Origin: Solimonas sp040066175
Lineage (GTDB): Bacteria; Pseudomonadota; Gammaproteobacteria; Nevskiales; Nevskiaceae
Length of the DNA: 64,000 nt
Assembly: GCF_040066175.1 (NCBI RefSeq)
Contig: NZ_JBEAAM010000001.1
Coordinates: 181,299-245,298 of the forward strand
Reading direction: 5' to 3'
Position 1 is the first letter of the stretch; every line of letters begins with the position of its first letter. Below, one piece after another: positions 7,131 to 15,784 of this stretch. Below the pieces are notes generated by a model. It saw only the letters and a list, made by a program, of their open reading frames with translations. It ran no database searches and was not told where the DNA came from. Both the position numbers and the translations under genes were made by a program.

Positions 7131-8858
7131 ATGAGCCTGTGGCTCTCCGGCATCGGCGTTTCGCGCGGCATCGCCATCGCGCGCGTGCAGAAGATGCACG
7201 GCGGCGAGCTGGACATCCCCGAGTACGCGCTGTCGGCATCGGATGTCGAGGGAGAAGTGGTGCGTTTCTACGGCGCGCACCGGCGGGCCAAGGAGCAGCT
7301 GCGCGAGGTGCGCGCGCGCATCCCGGAAAGCACGCCCGGCGACATCGCCGCGTTCATCGACACGCACCTGCTGATGATGGACGACCGCTCCATCACCGAC
7401 ACCACCGTCGCGCACATCCGTAACGACCGCATCAACGCCGAGGCCGCGCTGCAACGCACACGCGATGCACTGATGGCGGTCTTCGAGCAGATGGACGACG
7501 CCTACCTGCGCACGCGCCGCGACGACGTGGAGCACGTCTGCAGCCGCATCCAGCGCATCCTGCTCAAGTCGGAGCGGCAGCTGCCGGCCAGCGGCGAGCG
7601 CGGCGAGACCTTCGTCATCGTCGCCGACGATGTCACGCCGGCCGACATCATCCTGCTCGCGCAGCAGCAGATCGCCGCCTTCGTCACCGAGTACGGCGGC
7701 CCGCTGTCCCACACCGCGATCCTGGCGCGCAGCCTCGCCATCCCGGCCGTCGTCGGCCTGCGCGACGCGCGGCGCCTGCTGCGCGAGGGCGAGCCGCTGA
7801 TCGTCGATGGCGAGGCCGGCCACGTCATCGCCGACCCGGATGCGCAGGCGCTGGCCTTCTACCGCGACAAGCAGGCTGCGCAGGTGCGCCACCGCGCCGG
7901 CCTGGCCCGCCTCAAGGGCCGCGCGGCGACCTCGCGCGACGGCGTGCACGTCCGTCTGCTGGCCAACATCGAGCTGCCGGAGGACGCGCGCGTCGCCGAG
8001 GAAGCCGGCGCCGAGGGCGTCGGGCTGTACCGCACCGAGTTCCTGTACATGAATCGCAAGGAACTGCCGAGCGAGGACGAGCAGTACGAAGCCTACCGCC
8101 GCATCGTCTCGGCGGTGTCGGGCACCATCACCATCCGCACGCTGGACCTCGGCGCAGACAAGCAGGTGGACAGCGGCCGCAGTCACGGCCCGCTGCCGAC
8201 CAACCCTGCGCTCGGACTGCGTGCGATCCGGTTGTGCCTGCGCGAACCGGACCTGTTCCGCGTGCAGGTCCGCGCCCTGTTGCGCGCCTCCGCGCACGGC
8301 CGTGTGCAGATCATGCTGCCGATGATTTCCAGCCTGCAGGAATTCCGCCAGGCCAGTACGTTGATCGCGGCGGCGCGCGAGGAATTGCACGCCGAAGGGC
8401 GGCCGATGGCGGAAGACGTGCCGATCGGCGCGATGATCGAGGTACCGGCGGCGGCGATCGCGGCACGTCAACTCGCGCGCCACGCGCGCTTCTTCTCGAT
8501 CGGCACCAACGACCTGATCCAGTACACCCTGGCCATCGACCGCGTCGATGACGAGGTCAATCATCTCTACGACCCGCTGCACCCGGCGGTACTGCAGCTG
8601 ATCCGGCAGACGATCGACGCAGGGCGCGGTGCCGGCATTCCGGTGGCGATGTGCGGCGAGATGGCCGGCGATCCGCGGTTCACGCGCCTGCTGCTGGGAC
8701 TCGGCCTGACCGACTTCTCGATGCACCCGGCGAGCGTGCTGGAGGTCAAGCAGATCGTCGTGGAGTCGAACGTCGCGCAGCTGCGCGACGCCGTCGCCGC
8801 GGCGCTCGAATGCCTCGAACCGCAGGAGATGCGCGAGCGCATCGCCGCGCTGGCCTGA
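7131..8858 (+). CDS. ptsI: PTS enzyme I (phosphoenolpyruvate-protein phosphotransferase)
   Basis: At 575 residues this is a standard enzyme I without the GAF domain of PtsP. The swivelling phosphohistidine domain has GGPLSHTAILARS near residue 189-201 with the active His at about 194. The C-terminal PEP-binding barrel shows EGVGLYRTEFLYMNR, the FSIGTNDLIQYT block and the catalytic cysteine in VAMCGEMAGD. It uses PEP to phosphorylate HPr. The gene closes the ptsN-to-ptsI cluster and supplies the whole local relay. Confidence 0.96.
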   Translation: MSLWLSGIGVSRGIAIARVQKMHGGELDIPEYALSASDVEGEVVRFYGAHRRAKEQLREVRARIPESTPGDIAAFIDTHLLMMDDRSITDTTVAHIRNDRINAEAALQRTRDALMAVFEQMDDAYLRTRRDDVEHVCSRIQRILLKSERQLPASGERGETFVIVADDVTPADIILLAQQQIAAFVTEYGGPLSHTAILARSLAIPAVVGLRDARRLLREGEPLIVDGEAGHVIADPDAQALAFYRDKQAAQVRHRAGLARLKGRAATSRDGVHVRLLANIELPEDARVAEEAGAEGVGLYRTEFLYMNRKELPSEDEQYEAYRRIVSAVSGTITIRTLDLGADKQVDSGRSHGPLPTNPALGLRAIRLCLREPDLFRVQVRALLRASAHGRVQIMLPMISSLQEFRQASTLIAAAREELHAEGRPMAEDVPIGAMIEVPAAAIAARQLARHARFFSIGTNDLIQYTLAIDRVDDEVNHLYDPLHPAVLQLIRQTIDAGRGAGIPVAMCGEMAGDPRFTRLLLGLGLTDFSMHPASVLEVKQIVVESNVAQLRDAVAAALECLEPQEMRERIAALA

Positions 8859-8877
8859 GCGGGTCGCCCCGCCGCGC

Positions 8878-9306
8878 TCACAGCCCGGCCAGCGTGCCCC
8901 CGAGCAGGAGCAGAAAGCCGACGATCTCGCCGGCGGCGAGCAACCACGTACCGGTGGTCGTCGTGAAGCGGCGCTCCTTGAACTGATTGTCGGTGCGGTT
9001 GGCGATGCCGAGAACGATGTAGGTGACGATCGCCGTCGCGAAGAACCCGATCAGCAGCGCGACGGCGACGAGATTGAGCCAGCCCGGCCAGACCGACCAG
9101 CCGGCGAAGTGCCACACCAGCAGTCCGGCAAAGCTGTAGAACAGCGCGCTGCGGTGTGCGATATCGACATAGGGCGGCGCCAGGTGCGTGACGCTGTCGA
9201 GCATGTGCCGCCACTTCCACACGCCGGTGAACAGCCCGACCGCGAAAAACAGGCCCGAACCCGCCGCCGCGAGCTGCTGCGCGCCACTCATCTCACCCAT
9301 CGTCAT
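8878..9306 (-). CDS. Small integral membrane protein, unknown function
   Basis: About 142 residues with four likely membrane helices: near 10-28, 50-70, 73-95 and 115-138. Between helices one and two is HMLDSVTHLAPPYVDIAHR, with several histidines and aromatic residues that could bind a cofactor or metal, but this is speculation. The start could be either of two ATG codons six bases apart (MTMGEM); the upstream one follows a GGGCGGG stretch. It is convergent with ptsI and divergent from the SDR gene. I do not recognise a named family. Confidence 0.7.
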   Translation of the reverse strand: MTMGEMSGAQQLAAAGSGLFFAVGLFTGVWKWRHMLDSVTHLAPPYVDIAHRSALFYSFAGLLVWHFAGWSVWPGWLNLVAVALLIGFFATAIVTYIVLGIANRTDNQFKERRFTTTTGTWLLAAGEIVGFLLLLGGTLAGL

Positions 9307-9428
9307 GATGATTTCCCGCCCTGATCGAAGTGCCGACCCGCGCGTCCAGTATGCCGGCACGGCCGCGTCGGGTCCGGCTCACTATAATCGGCCGCTACCG
9401 CAACCCGGACTCGAACGGAGGATCGACA

Positions 9429-10196
9429 GTGGAAATCAGGAATCACGTGTTCATCGTCACCGGCGGCGCGTCGGGGCTGGGCGAAGCCACCGTGCGCCGC
9501 TTCGTCGCGGCGGGCGGCAAGGCGGTGATCGCGGACATGAACGTCGAGCGCGGCGAGGCGCTGGCCAGGGAACTGGGTGAGCGCGCGCGCTTCGTCCGCT
9601 GCGACGTCTCGCAGGACGCCGATGCCCGGGCCGCGGTCGGCGCGGCGACCGAAGGCTTCGGCCGCCTCGACGGGCTCGTGAACTGCGCCGGCGTCGGCAC
9701 GCCGGCCAAGGCGGTCGGCAAGGACGGCCCGCTGCCACTCGATCAGTTCGAGAAGGTGATCCGCATCAACCTGACCGGCACCTTCAACATGATCCGCATC
9801 GCGGCCGCCGCGATGCAGGCGCAGTCGCCCGCGCCGACCGGCGAACGCGGCGTGATCATCAACACCGCGTCGGTCGCGGCCTTCGACGGCCAGATCGGCC
9901 AGCCGGCGTATGCCGCGTCGAAGGCCGGCGTCGTCGGCATGACGCTGCCGCTGGCGCGCGAGTTCGCGCGTTTCGGCATCCGCGTGATGACCATCGCGCC
10001 GGGCCTGTTCCTGACGCCGATGATGAAGGGCCTGCCGCAGGAAGCGCAGGACTCGCTCGGCCAGCAGGTGCCGTTCCCGCCACGCCTGGGACAGCCGGAG
10101 GAGTTCGCGCAGCTCGCGCAGTCGATCGTCGAGAACGTGATGCTCAACGGCGAGACGATCCGCCTCGACGGCGCGATCCGCATGGCACCGAAGTAA
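9429..10196 (+). CDS. SDR family 3-hydroxyacyl-CoA dehydrogenase-like oxidoreductase
   Basis: This 255-residue classical short-chain dehydrogenase has the NAD-binding TGGASGLG at 11-18, NCAG near 88, INTASVAAF with the catalytic serine near 146, and YAASK with the Tyr/Lys pair near 160. The insert around SPAPTGERGVIINT and the ending resemble type II 3-hydroxyacyl-CoA dehydrogenase (HSD17B10-like), suggesting beta-oxidation of branched or steroid acyl-CoA. The start is GTG at 9429, chosen for the GGAGG site eight bases upstream and the fit to the family N-terminus. Substrate is inferred only. Confidence 0.88.
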   Translation: MEIRNHVFIVTGGASGLGEATVRRFVAAGGKAVIADMNVERGEALARELGERARFVRCDVSQDADARAAVGAATEGFGRLDGLVNCAGVGTPAKAVGKDGPLPLDQFEKVIRINLTGTFNMIRIAAAAMQAQSPAPTGERGVIINTASVAAFDGQIGQPAYAASKAGVVGMTLPLAREFARFGIRVMTIAPGLFLTPMMKGLPQEAQDSLGQQVPFPPRLGQPEEFAQLAQSIVENVMLNGETIRLDGAIRMAPK

Positions 10197-10217
10197 AAAC
10201 TGCCCCACCGGGCACTG
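10197..10217. repeat. Intergenic repeat, degenerate copy 3
   Basis: AAACTGCCCCACCGGGCACTG begins one base after the SDR stop codon (a short run of A joins them). It matches the core of copy 2 (AAACTGCCCACCGGAAACTG) apart from one inserted C and two substitutions. Only one arm is seen. Confidence 0.4.
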
Positions 10218-10270
10218 CGGTGGCGGCGCAAAGGTACAGTGCCGTGCGGAGCCATCGGGACGAGACGCAA

Positions 10271-11764
10271 ATGACCATCGAACACTTCGACGTGCTGATC
10301 GTCGGCGCCGGCCTGTCCGGCATCGGCGCTGCGCATCATCTCCAGCAGCGCTGCCCCGGCAGGCGCTACGCGATTCTCGAAGCGCGTGAGCGCATCGGTG
10401 GCACCTGGGACCTGTTCCGTTACCCCGGCATCCGCTCGGATTCGGACATGTTCACGCTCGGCTACGTGTTCCGGCCGTGGACGGCGGCCAAGGCGATCGC
10501 CGACGGCCCCGACATCCTGCGCTACGTCAACGATACGGCGCGCGAAGCTGGCATCGACCGGCACATCCGCTTCCAGCATCGGGTGAAGAAGGCGTCGTGG
10601 TCGTCGGACGACGCGCGCTGGACGGTCGAGATCGAACGCGGCAGCGAACGCGAACCGCTGCGCATGAGTTGCGATTTCCTGTACTTCTGCAGTGGCTACT
10701 ACCGCTACGACCGCGGCTATGCGCCGGACTTCGCCGGCGTCGAACGCTTCAGGGGCCGACTCGTGCATCCGCAGGCCTGGCCGGAGGATCTGGACTACCG
10801 CGGCAAGCGCGTGGTCGTGATCGGCAGCGGCGCCACCGCGGTCACGCTGGTGCCGGCGATGGCCGGCGAAGCGGCGCACGTGACCATGCTGCAGCGCTCG
10901 CCCACCTACGTGCTGTCCCTGCCCGCACGCGACGTCATCGGCAACGCGCTGCGCCGCGTGCTGCCGAGCCGCGCGGCCTATGCACTGACGCGCTGGAAGA
11001 ACGTGCTGCTCGGCCAGTTCTTCTACCAGCTGTGCCGGCGCAGGCCGGCGCTGGCGAAGAAGCTGCTGCGCAAGGGCGTCGCCGCGCAGCTGCCGGCGGA
11101 CTTCGATGTCGATACGCACTTCAAGCCCCGCTACAACCCCTGGGATCAGCGCGTCTGTTTCGTCCCCGACAACGACCTGTTCCGCGCGATCCGGCAGGGC
11201 CGCGCGAGCATCGTCACGGACCGCATCGAAGGCTTCACCGAGCACGGCGTCCGCCTGCAATCGGGCGCCGAACTCGCTGCGGACATCGTCGTCACCGCCA
11301 CCGGCCTGCAGCTGCTCGCACTCGGCGGGGCGCAGCTGACGGTCGATGACCGGCCGGTCGATCTGGCCAAGACGCTCAGCTACAAGGGGCTGATGCTCGG
11401 CGGCGTGCCCAACATGGCCTATTGCATCGGCTACACCAACGCCTCGTGGACACTCAAGGCCGACCTGGCCTCGACCTACGTCTGCCGCCTGCTCAACCAC
11501 ATGGCGCGATGCGGTTACCGCCAGTGCGTCGCGCGCAACACCGATCCGAGGGTGCGCGAAGAACCGCTGATCGATTTCTCATCCGGCTACGTGCAACGCG
11601 CCATCGATCAGTTCCCGAAGCAGGGGTCCAGGGCTCCGTGGAAGCTCCGTCAGAACTATCTACTCGACCTGCTGAACCTGAAGTACGGCCGGATCCAGGA
11701 CGACGCCCTGCAGTTCTCGGGAGAGCCGACGGTCGTCGAGGCGGCCGCCGGCGCCGGTTCCTGA
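10271..11764 (+). CDS. Flavin monooxygenase, Baeyer-Villiger / EthA type
   Basis: This 497-residue protein has an FAD-binding GAGLSGIG at 11-18, the type I Baeyer-Villiger fingerprint FRGRLVHPQAWP (FxGxxxHxxxWP) near 160, and an NADPH-binding GSGATAVT near 185. Such enzymes insert oxygen next to a ketone to give an ester or lactone using NADPH and O2. The C-terminal region (ASWTLKADL, TDPRVREEPLIDFSSGY) matches the EthA-like branch found in mycobacteria and hydrocarbon degraders. The start is set at MTIEHFD rather than an upstream ATG 17 codons earlier because the family begins just before the nucleotide fold. Confidence 0.9.
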   Translation: MTIEHFDVLIVGAGLSGIGAAHHLQQRCPGRRYAILEARERIGGTWDLFRYPGIRSDSDMFTLGYVFRPWTAAKAIADGPDILRYVNDTAREAGIDRHIRFQHRVKKASWSSDDARWTVEIERGSEREPLRMSCDFLYFCSGYYRYDRGYAPDFAGVERFRGRLVHPQAWPEDLDYRGKRVVVIGSGATAVTLVPAMAGEAAHVTMLQRSPTYVLSLPARDVIGNALRRVLPSRAAYALTRWKNVLLGQFFYQLCRRRPALAKKLLRKGVAAQLPADFDVDTHFKPRYNPWDQRVCFVPDNDLFRAIRQGRASIVTDRIEGFTEHGVRLQSGAELAADIVVTATGLQLLALGGAQLTVDDRPVDLAKTLSYKGLMLGGVPNMAYCIGYTNASWTLKADLASTYVCRLLNHMARCGYRQCVARNTDPRVREEPLIDFSSGYVQRAIDQFPKQGSRAPWKLRQNYLLDLLNLKYGRIQDDALQFSGEPTVVEAAAGAGS

Positions 11765-11782
11765 TCGCGCGCGCACCGGGCA

Positions 11783-11802
11783 GCTGAGGGGTTTCACTCA
11801 GC
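11783..11802 (+). promoter_or_regulatory. Inverted repeat upstream of the large secreted protein gene
   Basis: GCTGAG and CTCAGC flank GGGTTTCA, about 80 bases before the next gene. With no T-run it is not a convincing terminator for the monooxygenase gene; a regulator site for the secreted protein is possible. Confidence 0.3.
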
Positions 11803-11880
11803 CCTGTAGGCGTAGTGCCGCAGTAACATTGGACGTTTTCCGACGAAGGGCGGCCTGCCACCGCCACGGGGAGATTTCCG

Positions 11881-14751
11881 ATGACCATCCTGCGCGCCTG
11901 TGCGGCCACTGCCGCGCTCCTGTGTTCCCTGTCCTCGCTGGCCGCCGATCCGGCCAGCGGCACGCTGACGCCGGGTTCCGGTCCGATCGTGTTCAGCTCC
12001 GGCCCCTTCCTGTCGGCCAATCCGACGCCGGTCCCGCTGCTCGACAACGGCCCGACCTGCGACAGTCCTGCGCCGGCCTGCGACAGCTTCGAGCTGACCG
12101 TGTCCTTGCCCGCCGGTTACACCGCGGCCCACAACGCCGACTTCGTGCGCGTGACGATGAGCTGGGTCGATACCGGTGGCGGCGCCTCCGACTACGACCT
12201 GTGGATCTACAAGGGCCAGGTGGATGCCACCGACGGCGGTGACACGCCCCCGTTCAAGGCGGCGAGCAGCGCCAATCCGGAAGTCACGCAGATCGTGCCG
12301 CTGGCCGACGGCGACACCGTCTATACGATCAAGATCGTCCCGTACACCCCGAGCGGCGAGATCGTCACGACGACGATCGAGTTCGTCACCGGCGACAACA
12401 TCACCACGGACCCCAGCTTCGGCCTGCTGGACAATCCGGCGACGCCGGGCATACCGCGCTACCAGAACTTCGCGCCGACCGGCGTCAGCGCCGAGGCCGG
12501 AAACGGCGAGTGCAACATCGGCTTCAACGTGCACACGCTGCGCATCATGTTCATGTGCTTCGGCAACGGCAGCGTCTATCGGCTGACCACGCCGGAGAAT
12601 CTGGTCGAGCCGCTGCCCGAGGCCTGCCCGGCGCAGTGGGAGGACGTGACACCGCTGGCCACCAGCGGCCCGCAGCCGGTCGCCGATCCGATCCTGTTCA
12701 CCGACCGCGTGTCGGGACGTACTTGGGCGTCCAACCTCACGGTCGGCCCGAACGTCTCGTATGCGTTCACCGACGATGATGGCGACAACTGGATCGACGC
12801 CGGCGCGGGCGGCCTCGCCGGCGCCGATCACCAGACCATCGGCTCCGGACCCTACCCGGCCGACTTCGCGCTGCCGCATCCGTTGCACGACAACGCCGTG
12901 TACTTCTGCTCGCAGGCGCTGGTCGGCCCGGCCGGCTGCGTGCGCAGCGACGACGGCGGCGCCACCTGGGGTCCGCCGACGCTGGCCTACGACGGCAGCG
13001 TCTGTGGCGGTCTGCACGGCCACGTGCGCGTCGCCAACGACGGCACGGTGTGGCTGCCTGTCGCGACCTGCGGCGAGGGCACCGGCTATGCCGTCAGCAC
13101 CGACGCCGGTCAGACTTGGACGGATCGCATGGTGCCGAACACGCTGGCCGGCAGCGGCAGCGACCCGTCGATCGCGCTCGACGACGACAACACCGCGTAT
13201 TTCTGCTACGTCAACGGCGACGGGCATGCCCGCGTCGCCGTCAGCCGCGACCGCGGCCAGACCTGGACCGACGACACCGACCTGGGCGCCGCCCACGGCG
13301 TCGTCAACGCCACCTTCCCGGAGGCTTGGGGCGGCAGCAGCGGCCGCGCTGCCTGCGGCTTCCTCGGCACCGACCGGCTCGGCAACATGGAGTCGCTCGA
13401 CTTCCCCGGCCTGTGGTACCTGTTCATCGCCCACACCTACGACGGCGGCAAGACCTGGACCACGGTCAACGCCACGCCCGCCGATCCGGTGCAGGGCATC
13501 GGCGGCATCTGGCACAGCGGCGGCGGCAATCCCAACCGCAACCTGCTCGACTTCAACGAGGTCACCGAGGATCAGCTCGGCCGCGTGCTGTTCGGCTACG
13601 ACGACGGCTGCGTGCGCGATTGCGCCAAGTCACCGCTCGACAATCCGCAGTCGTTCACCGCGGTGATGAAGGTCGCGCGCCAGACCGGCGGCAAGACGCT
13701 GCGCGCCGAACACGACCGGCCCGAGCCGCGCGCGCCGGCCAACGCCTGCCTGTCCGGCACGCGCGACCAGTTCGCCGCCAAGCTGAACTGGCTCGCCCCC
13801 GACCACGGCGGCGCCGCGATCACCAACTACAAGGTGTATCGCAGCACCTCGCCGACCGAGCCCGGCGTCTTCGTCGGCAACGCGGGCCCCAAGCTCGGCT
13901 ACCTCGACCGCAGCGCCGATCCCAACGTCGAGAAGTACTACTACACGGTGGTCGCGGAAAACGCCGCCGGCGAAGGCGTCGCCAGCAACAAGGTCGAGCT
14001 GCCGGTCGTCGAGCGGGTGATCGAGAACCTGTGCGTGCTGCCCGGCTACACGCTGTTCAGCGACGCCAGCGGCGACTACGACACGGCGCTCGCCACCGGT
14101 ACCTCGGCGCACGACCTGCTGCTGCTGCAGGTCGCGCAGCCACCGGTGACCGATGGCGTGACGAAGCTGGTGTTCACGCTCAAGGTGGCCGACCTGCGCA
14201 CGCCGCCGCCGAGCGCGGCGTGGTTCGTGTCCTTCCGCGCACCGAACGGGGAGCTGCGCGGCGTGCGCATGGCCACGGACCAGGGCTCCGCGCGGTTCTT
14301 CTCGTACACCGTCGGCCAGAGCAGCGGCGGCATCACCGACGGCCGCTTCGTCGCCGCCGAAGGCCCGATCGAAGCCGAAAGCAACTACACGGCCGACGGC
14401 ATCATCACCTTCGTCGTCAAGGCCAGCGACGTCGGCGGCACCGGCGCGCCCGGCGAAACCTACACCGAGTTCAACGCCGGCAGCGTGCAGACCTATGGCG
14501 CGGCCGGGACCGGCGCCGCCGATGCCATCGATGGCATGCCCAACGGGCTGGCCCGCCAGGGCCGGATCACGCTCAGCCCCAACGGCCAGTGCCCGGACAT
14601 CCTGCCGGACGACGACACGCCGCCGGGCGGCACGACCGGCGGTGGCGCAGGCGGTAGCCGCGATCAGGGCCGCTTCGGCGGCGCGATCGGCGGCGCGGCG
14701 CTGCTGGCGTTGCTGGGCCTGCTCGGCTTGCGCCGCCGCATCGCGGCCTGA
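11881..14751 (+). CDS. Large secreted protein with BNR/sialidase-like repeats, FN3 domain and C-terminal sorting tail
   Basis: This 956-residue protein has a signal peptide (1-22), an N-terminal beta domain, and a central propeller-like region where Asp-box patterns recur (SDDGGATWG, STDAGQTWTD, SRDRGQTWTDD, TYDGGKTWTT, roughly residues 350-540). A fibronectin type III domain follows at about 620-710 (LNWLAPDHGGAAITNYKVYRS). The tail has a PPGGTTGGGAGG linker, then a hydrophobic helix ending GLGLRRR-like (LLGLRRRIAA), matching the GG-helix-Arg layout of GlyGly-CTERM signals. It is probably exported and surface-anchored or cleaved. Several paired cysteines suggest disulfides. Enzyme activity is not shown; the usual sialidase arginine triad was not identified. 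Confidence 0.8.
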   Translation: MTILRACAATAALLCSLSSLAADPASGTLTPGSGPIVFSSGPFLSANPTPVPLLDNGPTCDSPAPACDSFELTVSLPAGYTAAHNADFVRVTMSWVDTGGGASDYDLWIYKGQVDATDGGDTPPFKAASSANPEVTQIVPLADGDTVYTIKIVPYTPSGEIVTTTIEFVTGDNITTDPSFGLLDNPATPGIPRYQNFAPTGVSAEAGNGECNIGFNVHTLRIMFMCFGNGSVYRLTTPENLVEPLPEACPAQWEDVTPLATSGPQPVADPILFTDRVSGRTWASNLTVGPNVSYAFTDDDGDNWIDAGAGGLAGADHQTIGSGPYPADFALPHPLHDNAVYFCSQALVGPAGCVRSDDGGATWGPPTLAYDGSVCGGLHGHVRVANDGTVWLPVATCGEGTGYAVSTDAGQTWTDRMVPNTLAGSGSDPSIALDDDNTAYFCYVNGDGHARVAVSRDRGQTWTDDTDLGAAHGVVNATFPEAWGGSSGRAACGFLGTDRLGNMESLDFPGLWYLFIAHTYDGGKTWTTVNATPADPVQGIGGIWHSGGGNPNRNLLDFNEVTEDQLGRVLFGYDDGCVRDCAKSPLDNPQSFTAVMKVARQTGGKTLRAEHDRPEPRAPANACLSGTRDQFAAKLNWLAPDHGGAAITNYKVYRSTSPTEPGVFVGNAGPKLGYLDRSADPNVEKYYYTVVAENAAGEGVASNKVELPVVERVIENLCVLPGYTLFSDASGDYDTALATGTSAHDLLLLQVAQPPVTDGVTKLVFTLKVADLRTPPPSAAWFVSFRAPNGELRGVRMATDQGSARFFSYTVGQSSGGITDGRFVAAEGPIEAESNYTADGIITFVVKASDVGGTGAPGETYTEFNAGSVQTYGAAGTGAADAIDGMPNGLARQGRITLSPNGQCPDILPDDDTPPGGTTGGGAGGSRDQGRFGGAIGGAALLALLGLLGLRRRIAA

Positions 14752-14769
14752 AGTCTTCGCGCCGACCGA

Positions 14770-14799
14770 CCCGCCCGGATCACTCCGGGCGGGTTTTTT
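14770..14799 (+). terminator. Rho-independent terminator after the secreted protein gene
   Basis: CCCGCCCGGA and TCCGGGCGGG form a perfect 10-bp stem with the loop TCAC, followed by six T. It ends 33 bases before the next promoter region. Confidence 0.92.
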
Positions 14800-14830
14800 G
14801 TGCCCGATGAAACGCGCGGTCGAGGTGCCC

Positions 14831-14858
14831 TTGATCATAATTCCAATGATCGTTAGAT
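14831..14858 (+). promoter_or_regulatory. Promoter and operator of the ArsR-rhodanese gene
   Basis: TTGATC (14831-14836) and TTAGAT (14853-14858), 16 bases apart, resemble sigma-70 -35 and -10 boxes. The spacer contains a perfect inverted repeat, GATCAT-N7-ATGATC (14833-14851), the size and place expected for an ArsR-family dimer site. Autoregulation by the following gene is inferred. Confidence 0.6.
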
Positions 14859-14865
14859 TGTTATC

Positions 14866-15552
14866 GTGAAAAAACGCGAACTCAAGAATCTGCTGTATGA
14901 GCAGGTCGCGCGCATCGGCAGGGCGGTCGCCAGCCCCCGGCGCCTGGAACTGCTGGAGCTGCTGGCGCAGGGCGAGAAGACCGTCGAGACGCTGGCGCAG
15001 GAGTTGTCCGTCGATATCAAGCTGACCAGCGCGCATCTGAAGGCCCTGCGCGAAGCCCGCCTCGTCGCCACGCGACGCAACGGCAAGCACGTCGTCTATC
15101 GCCTCAGCGGCAGCGACGTCGCCGACCTCTGGGTGCGGCTGCGCGAAGTCGCCGAGACGCACCTGCTCGAAATGGGCGCGGCGCTCGCCCAGATCGCCGC
15201 CCATCCCGCCGAGCTGACCCCGACCTCGCGCAAGGCGCTGCTCGACAGGGCGCGGCGCGGCGAAGTGGTGCTCATCGACGTGCGCCCGAAGGCGGAGTAC
15301 GACACCGCCCACCTGCCCCACGCGCGCTCGATGCCGCTCAGCGAACTCGAACGGCGCATGACCGAACTGCCGAAGGACCGCGAAGTCGTCGCCTACTGCC
15401 GTGGCCCGTTCTGCCTGCTCGCCGACGAGGCGCTCAAGCTGCTGGCCAGACGTGGCTATCGCGCACGCAAGATCACCGACGGTGTCAGCGAATGGCGCGC
15501 CGCCGGCCTGCGGCTGGACACCTCGTTGGCCGCTGCCGGCGGGGTCGCATGA
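14866..15552 (+). CDS. ArsR-type regulator fused to a rhodanese domain
   Basis: This 228-residue protein has a winged helix-turn-helix at about 10-95 (ASPRRLELLELL, then VDIKLTSAHLKALREARLV) and a rhodanese domain at about 120-220 with the active-site loop VVAYCRGPFC, whose first cysteine is the usual persulfide carrier. Such fusions occur in sulfur-active proteobacteria and may sense or relay sulfane sulfur. GTG is the start; it lies only eight bases after the -10 box and has no Shine-Dalgarno sequence, so the message may be leaderless. A DsrE remnant and an MFS transporter follow in the same direction. Confidence 0.92.
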   Translation: MKKRELKNLLYEQVARIGRAVASPRRLELLELLAQGEKTVETLAQELSVDIKLTSAHLKALREARLVATRRNGKHVVYRLSGSDVADLWVRLREVAETHLLEMGAALAQIAAHPAELTPTSRKALLDRARRGEVVLIDVRPKAEYDTAHLPHARSMPLSELERRMTELPKDREVVAYCRGPFCLLADEALKLLARRGYRARKITDGVSEWRAAGLRLDTSLAAAGGVA

Positions 15553-15713
15553 ACACCATTCTTCTCATCGTCAACGACGCACCTTGCGGCAACGAACGCG
15601 CCTACAACGCCCTGCGCCTCGCCGGCGCGCTGGCCGCCCGCGCCGAAGTGACCGTGCGTGTATTCCTGGTCGCCGACTGGACCGTCGAGGCGGACAAGGT
15701 GCTGGTGTTCTGA
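15549..15713 (+). pseudogene. DsrE-family protein with a large internal deletion
   Basis: The reading frame is 54 residues. Residues 1-40 (MNTILLIVNDAPCGNERAYN and on to VTVRVFL) match the start of cytoplasmic DsrE-like sulfur-relay proteins, and the last 14 (VADWTVEADKVLVF) match their C-terminus. The middle, about 60 residues with the conserved cysteine, is missing, and the join is in frame. Start overlaps the stop of the ArsR-rhodanese gene (ATGA). It could be a decayed gene or a natural mini-protein; without the cysteine, normal sulfur transfer is unlikely. Confidence 0.7.
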
Positions 15714-15784
15714 ACCGCCGTACGGACGCAGCCCGGGCCACGGCCACGCTCCGCCCCCGCGACTTGACCAAGGAAAAGCGACCA

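Noticed and set aside
6741..8726. 661-codon open frame on the minus strand opposite ptsI
   Set aside because: It is the antisense shadow of a clear, motif-complete enzyme I gene in high-GC DNA and shows no domain of its own.
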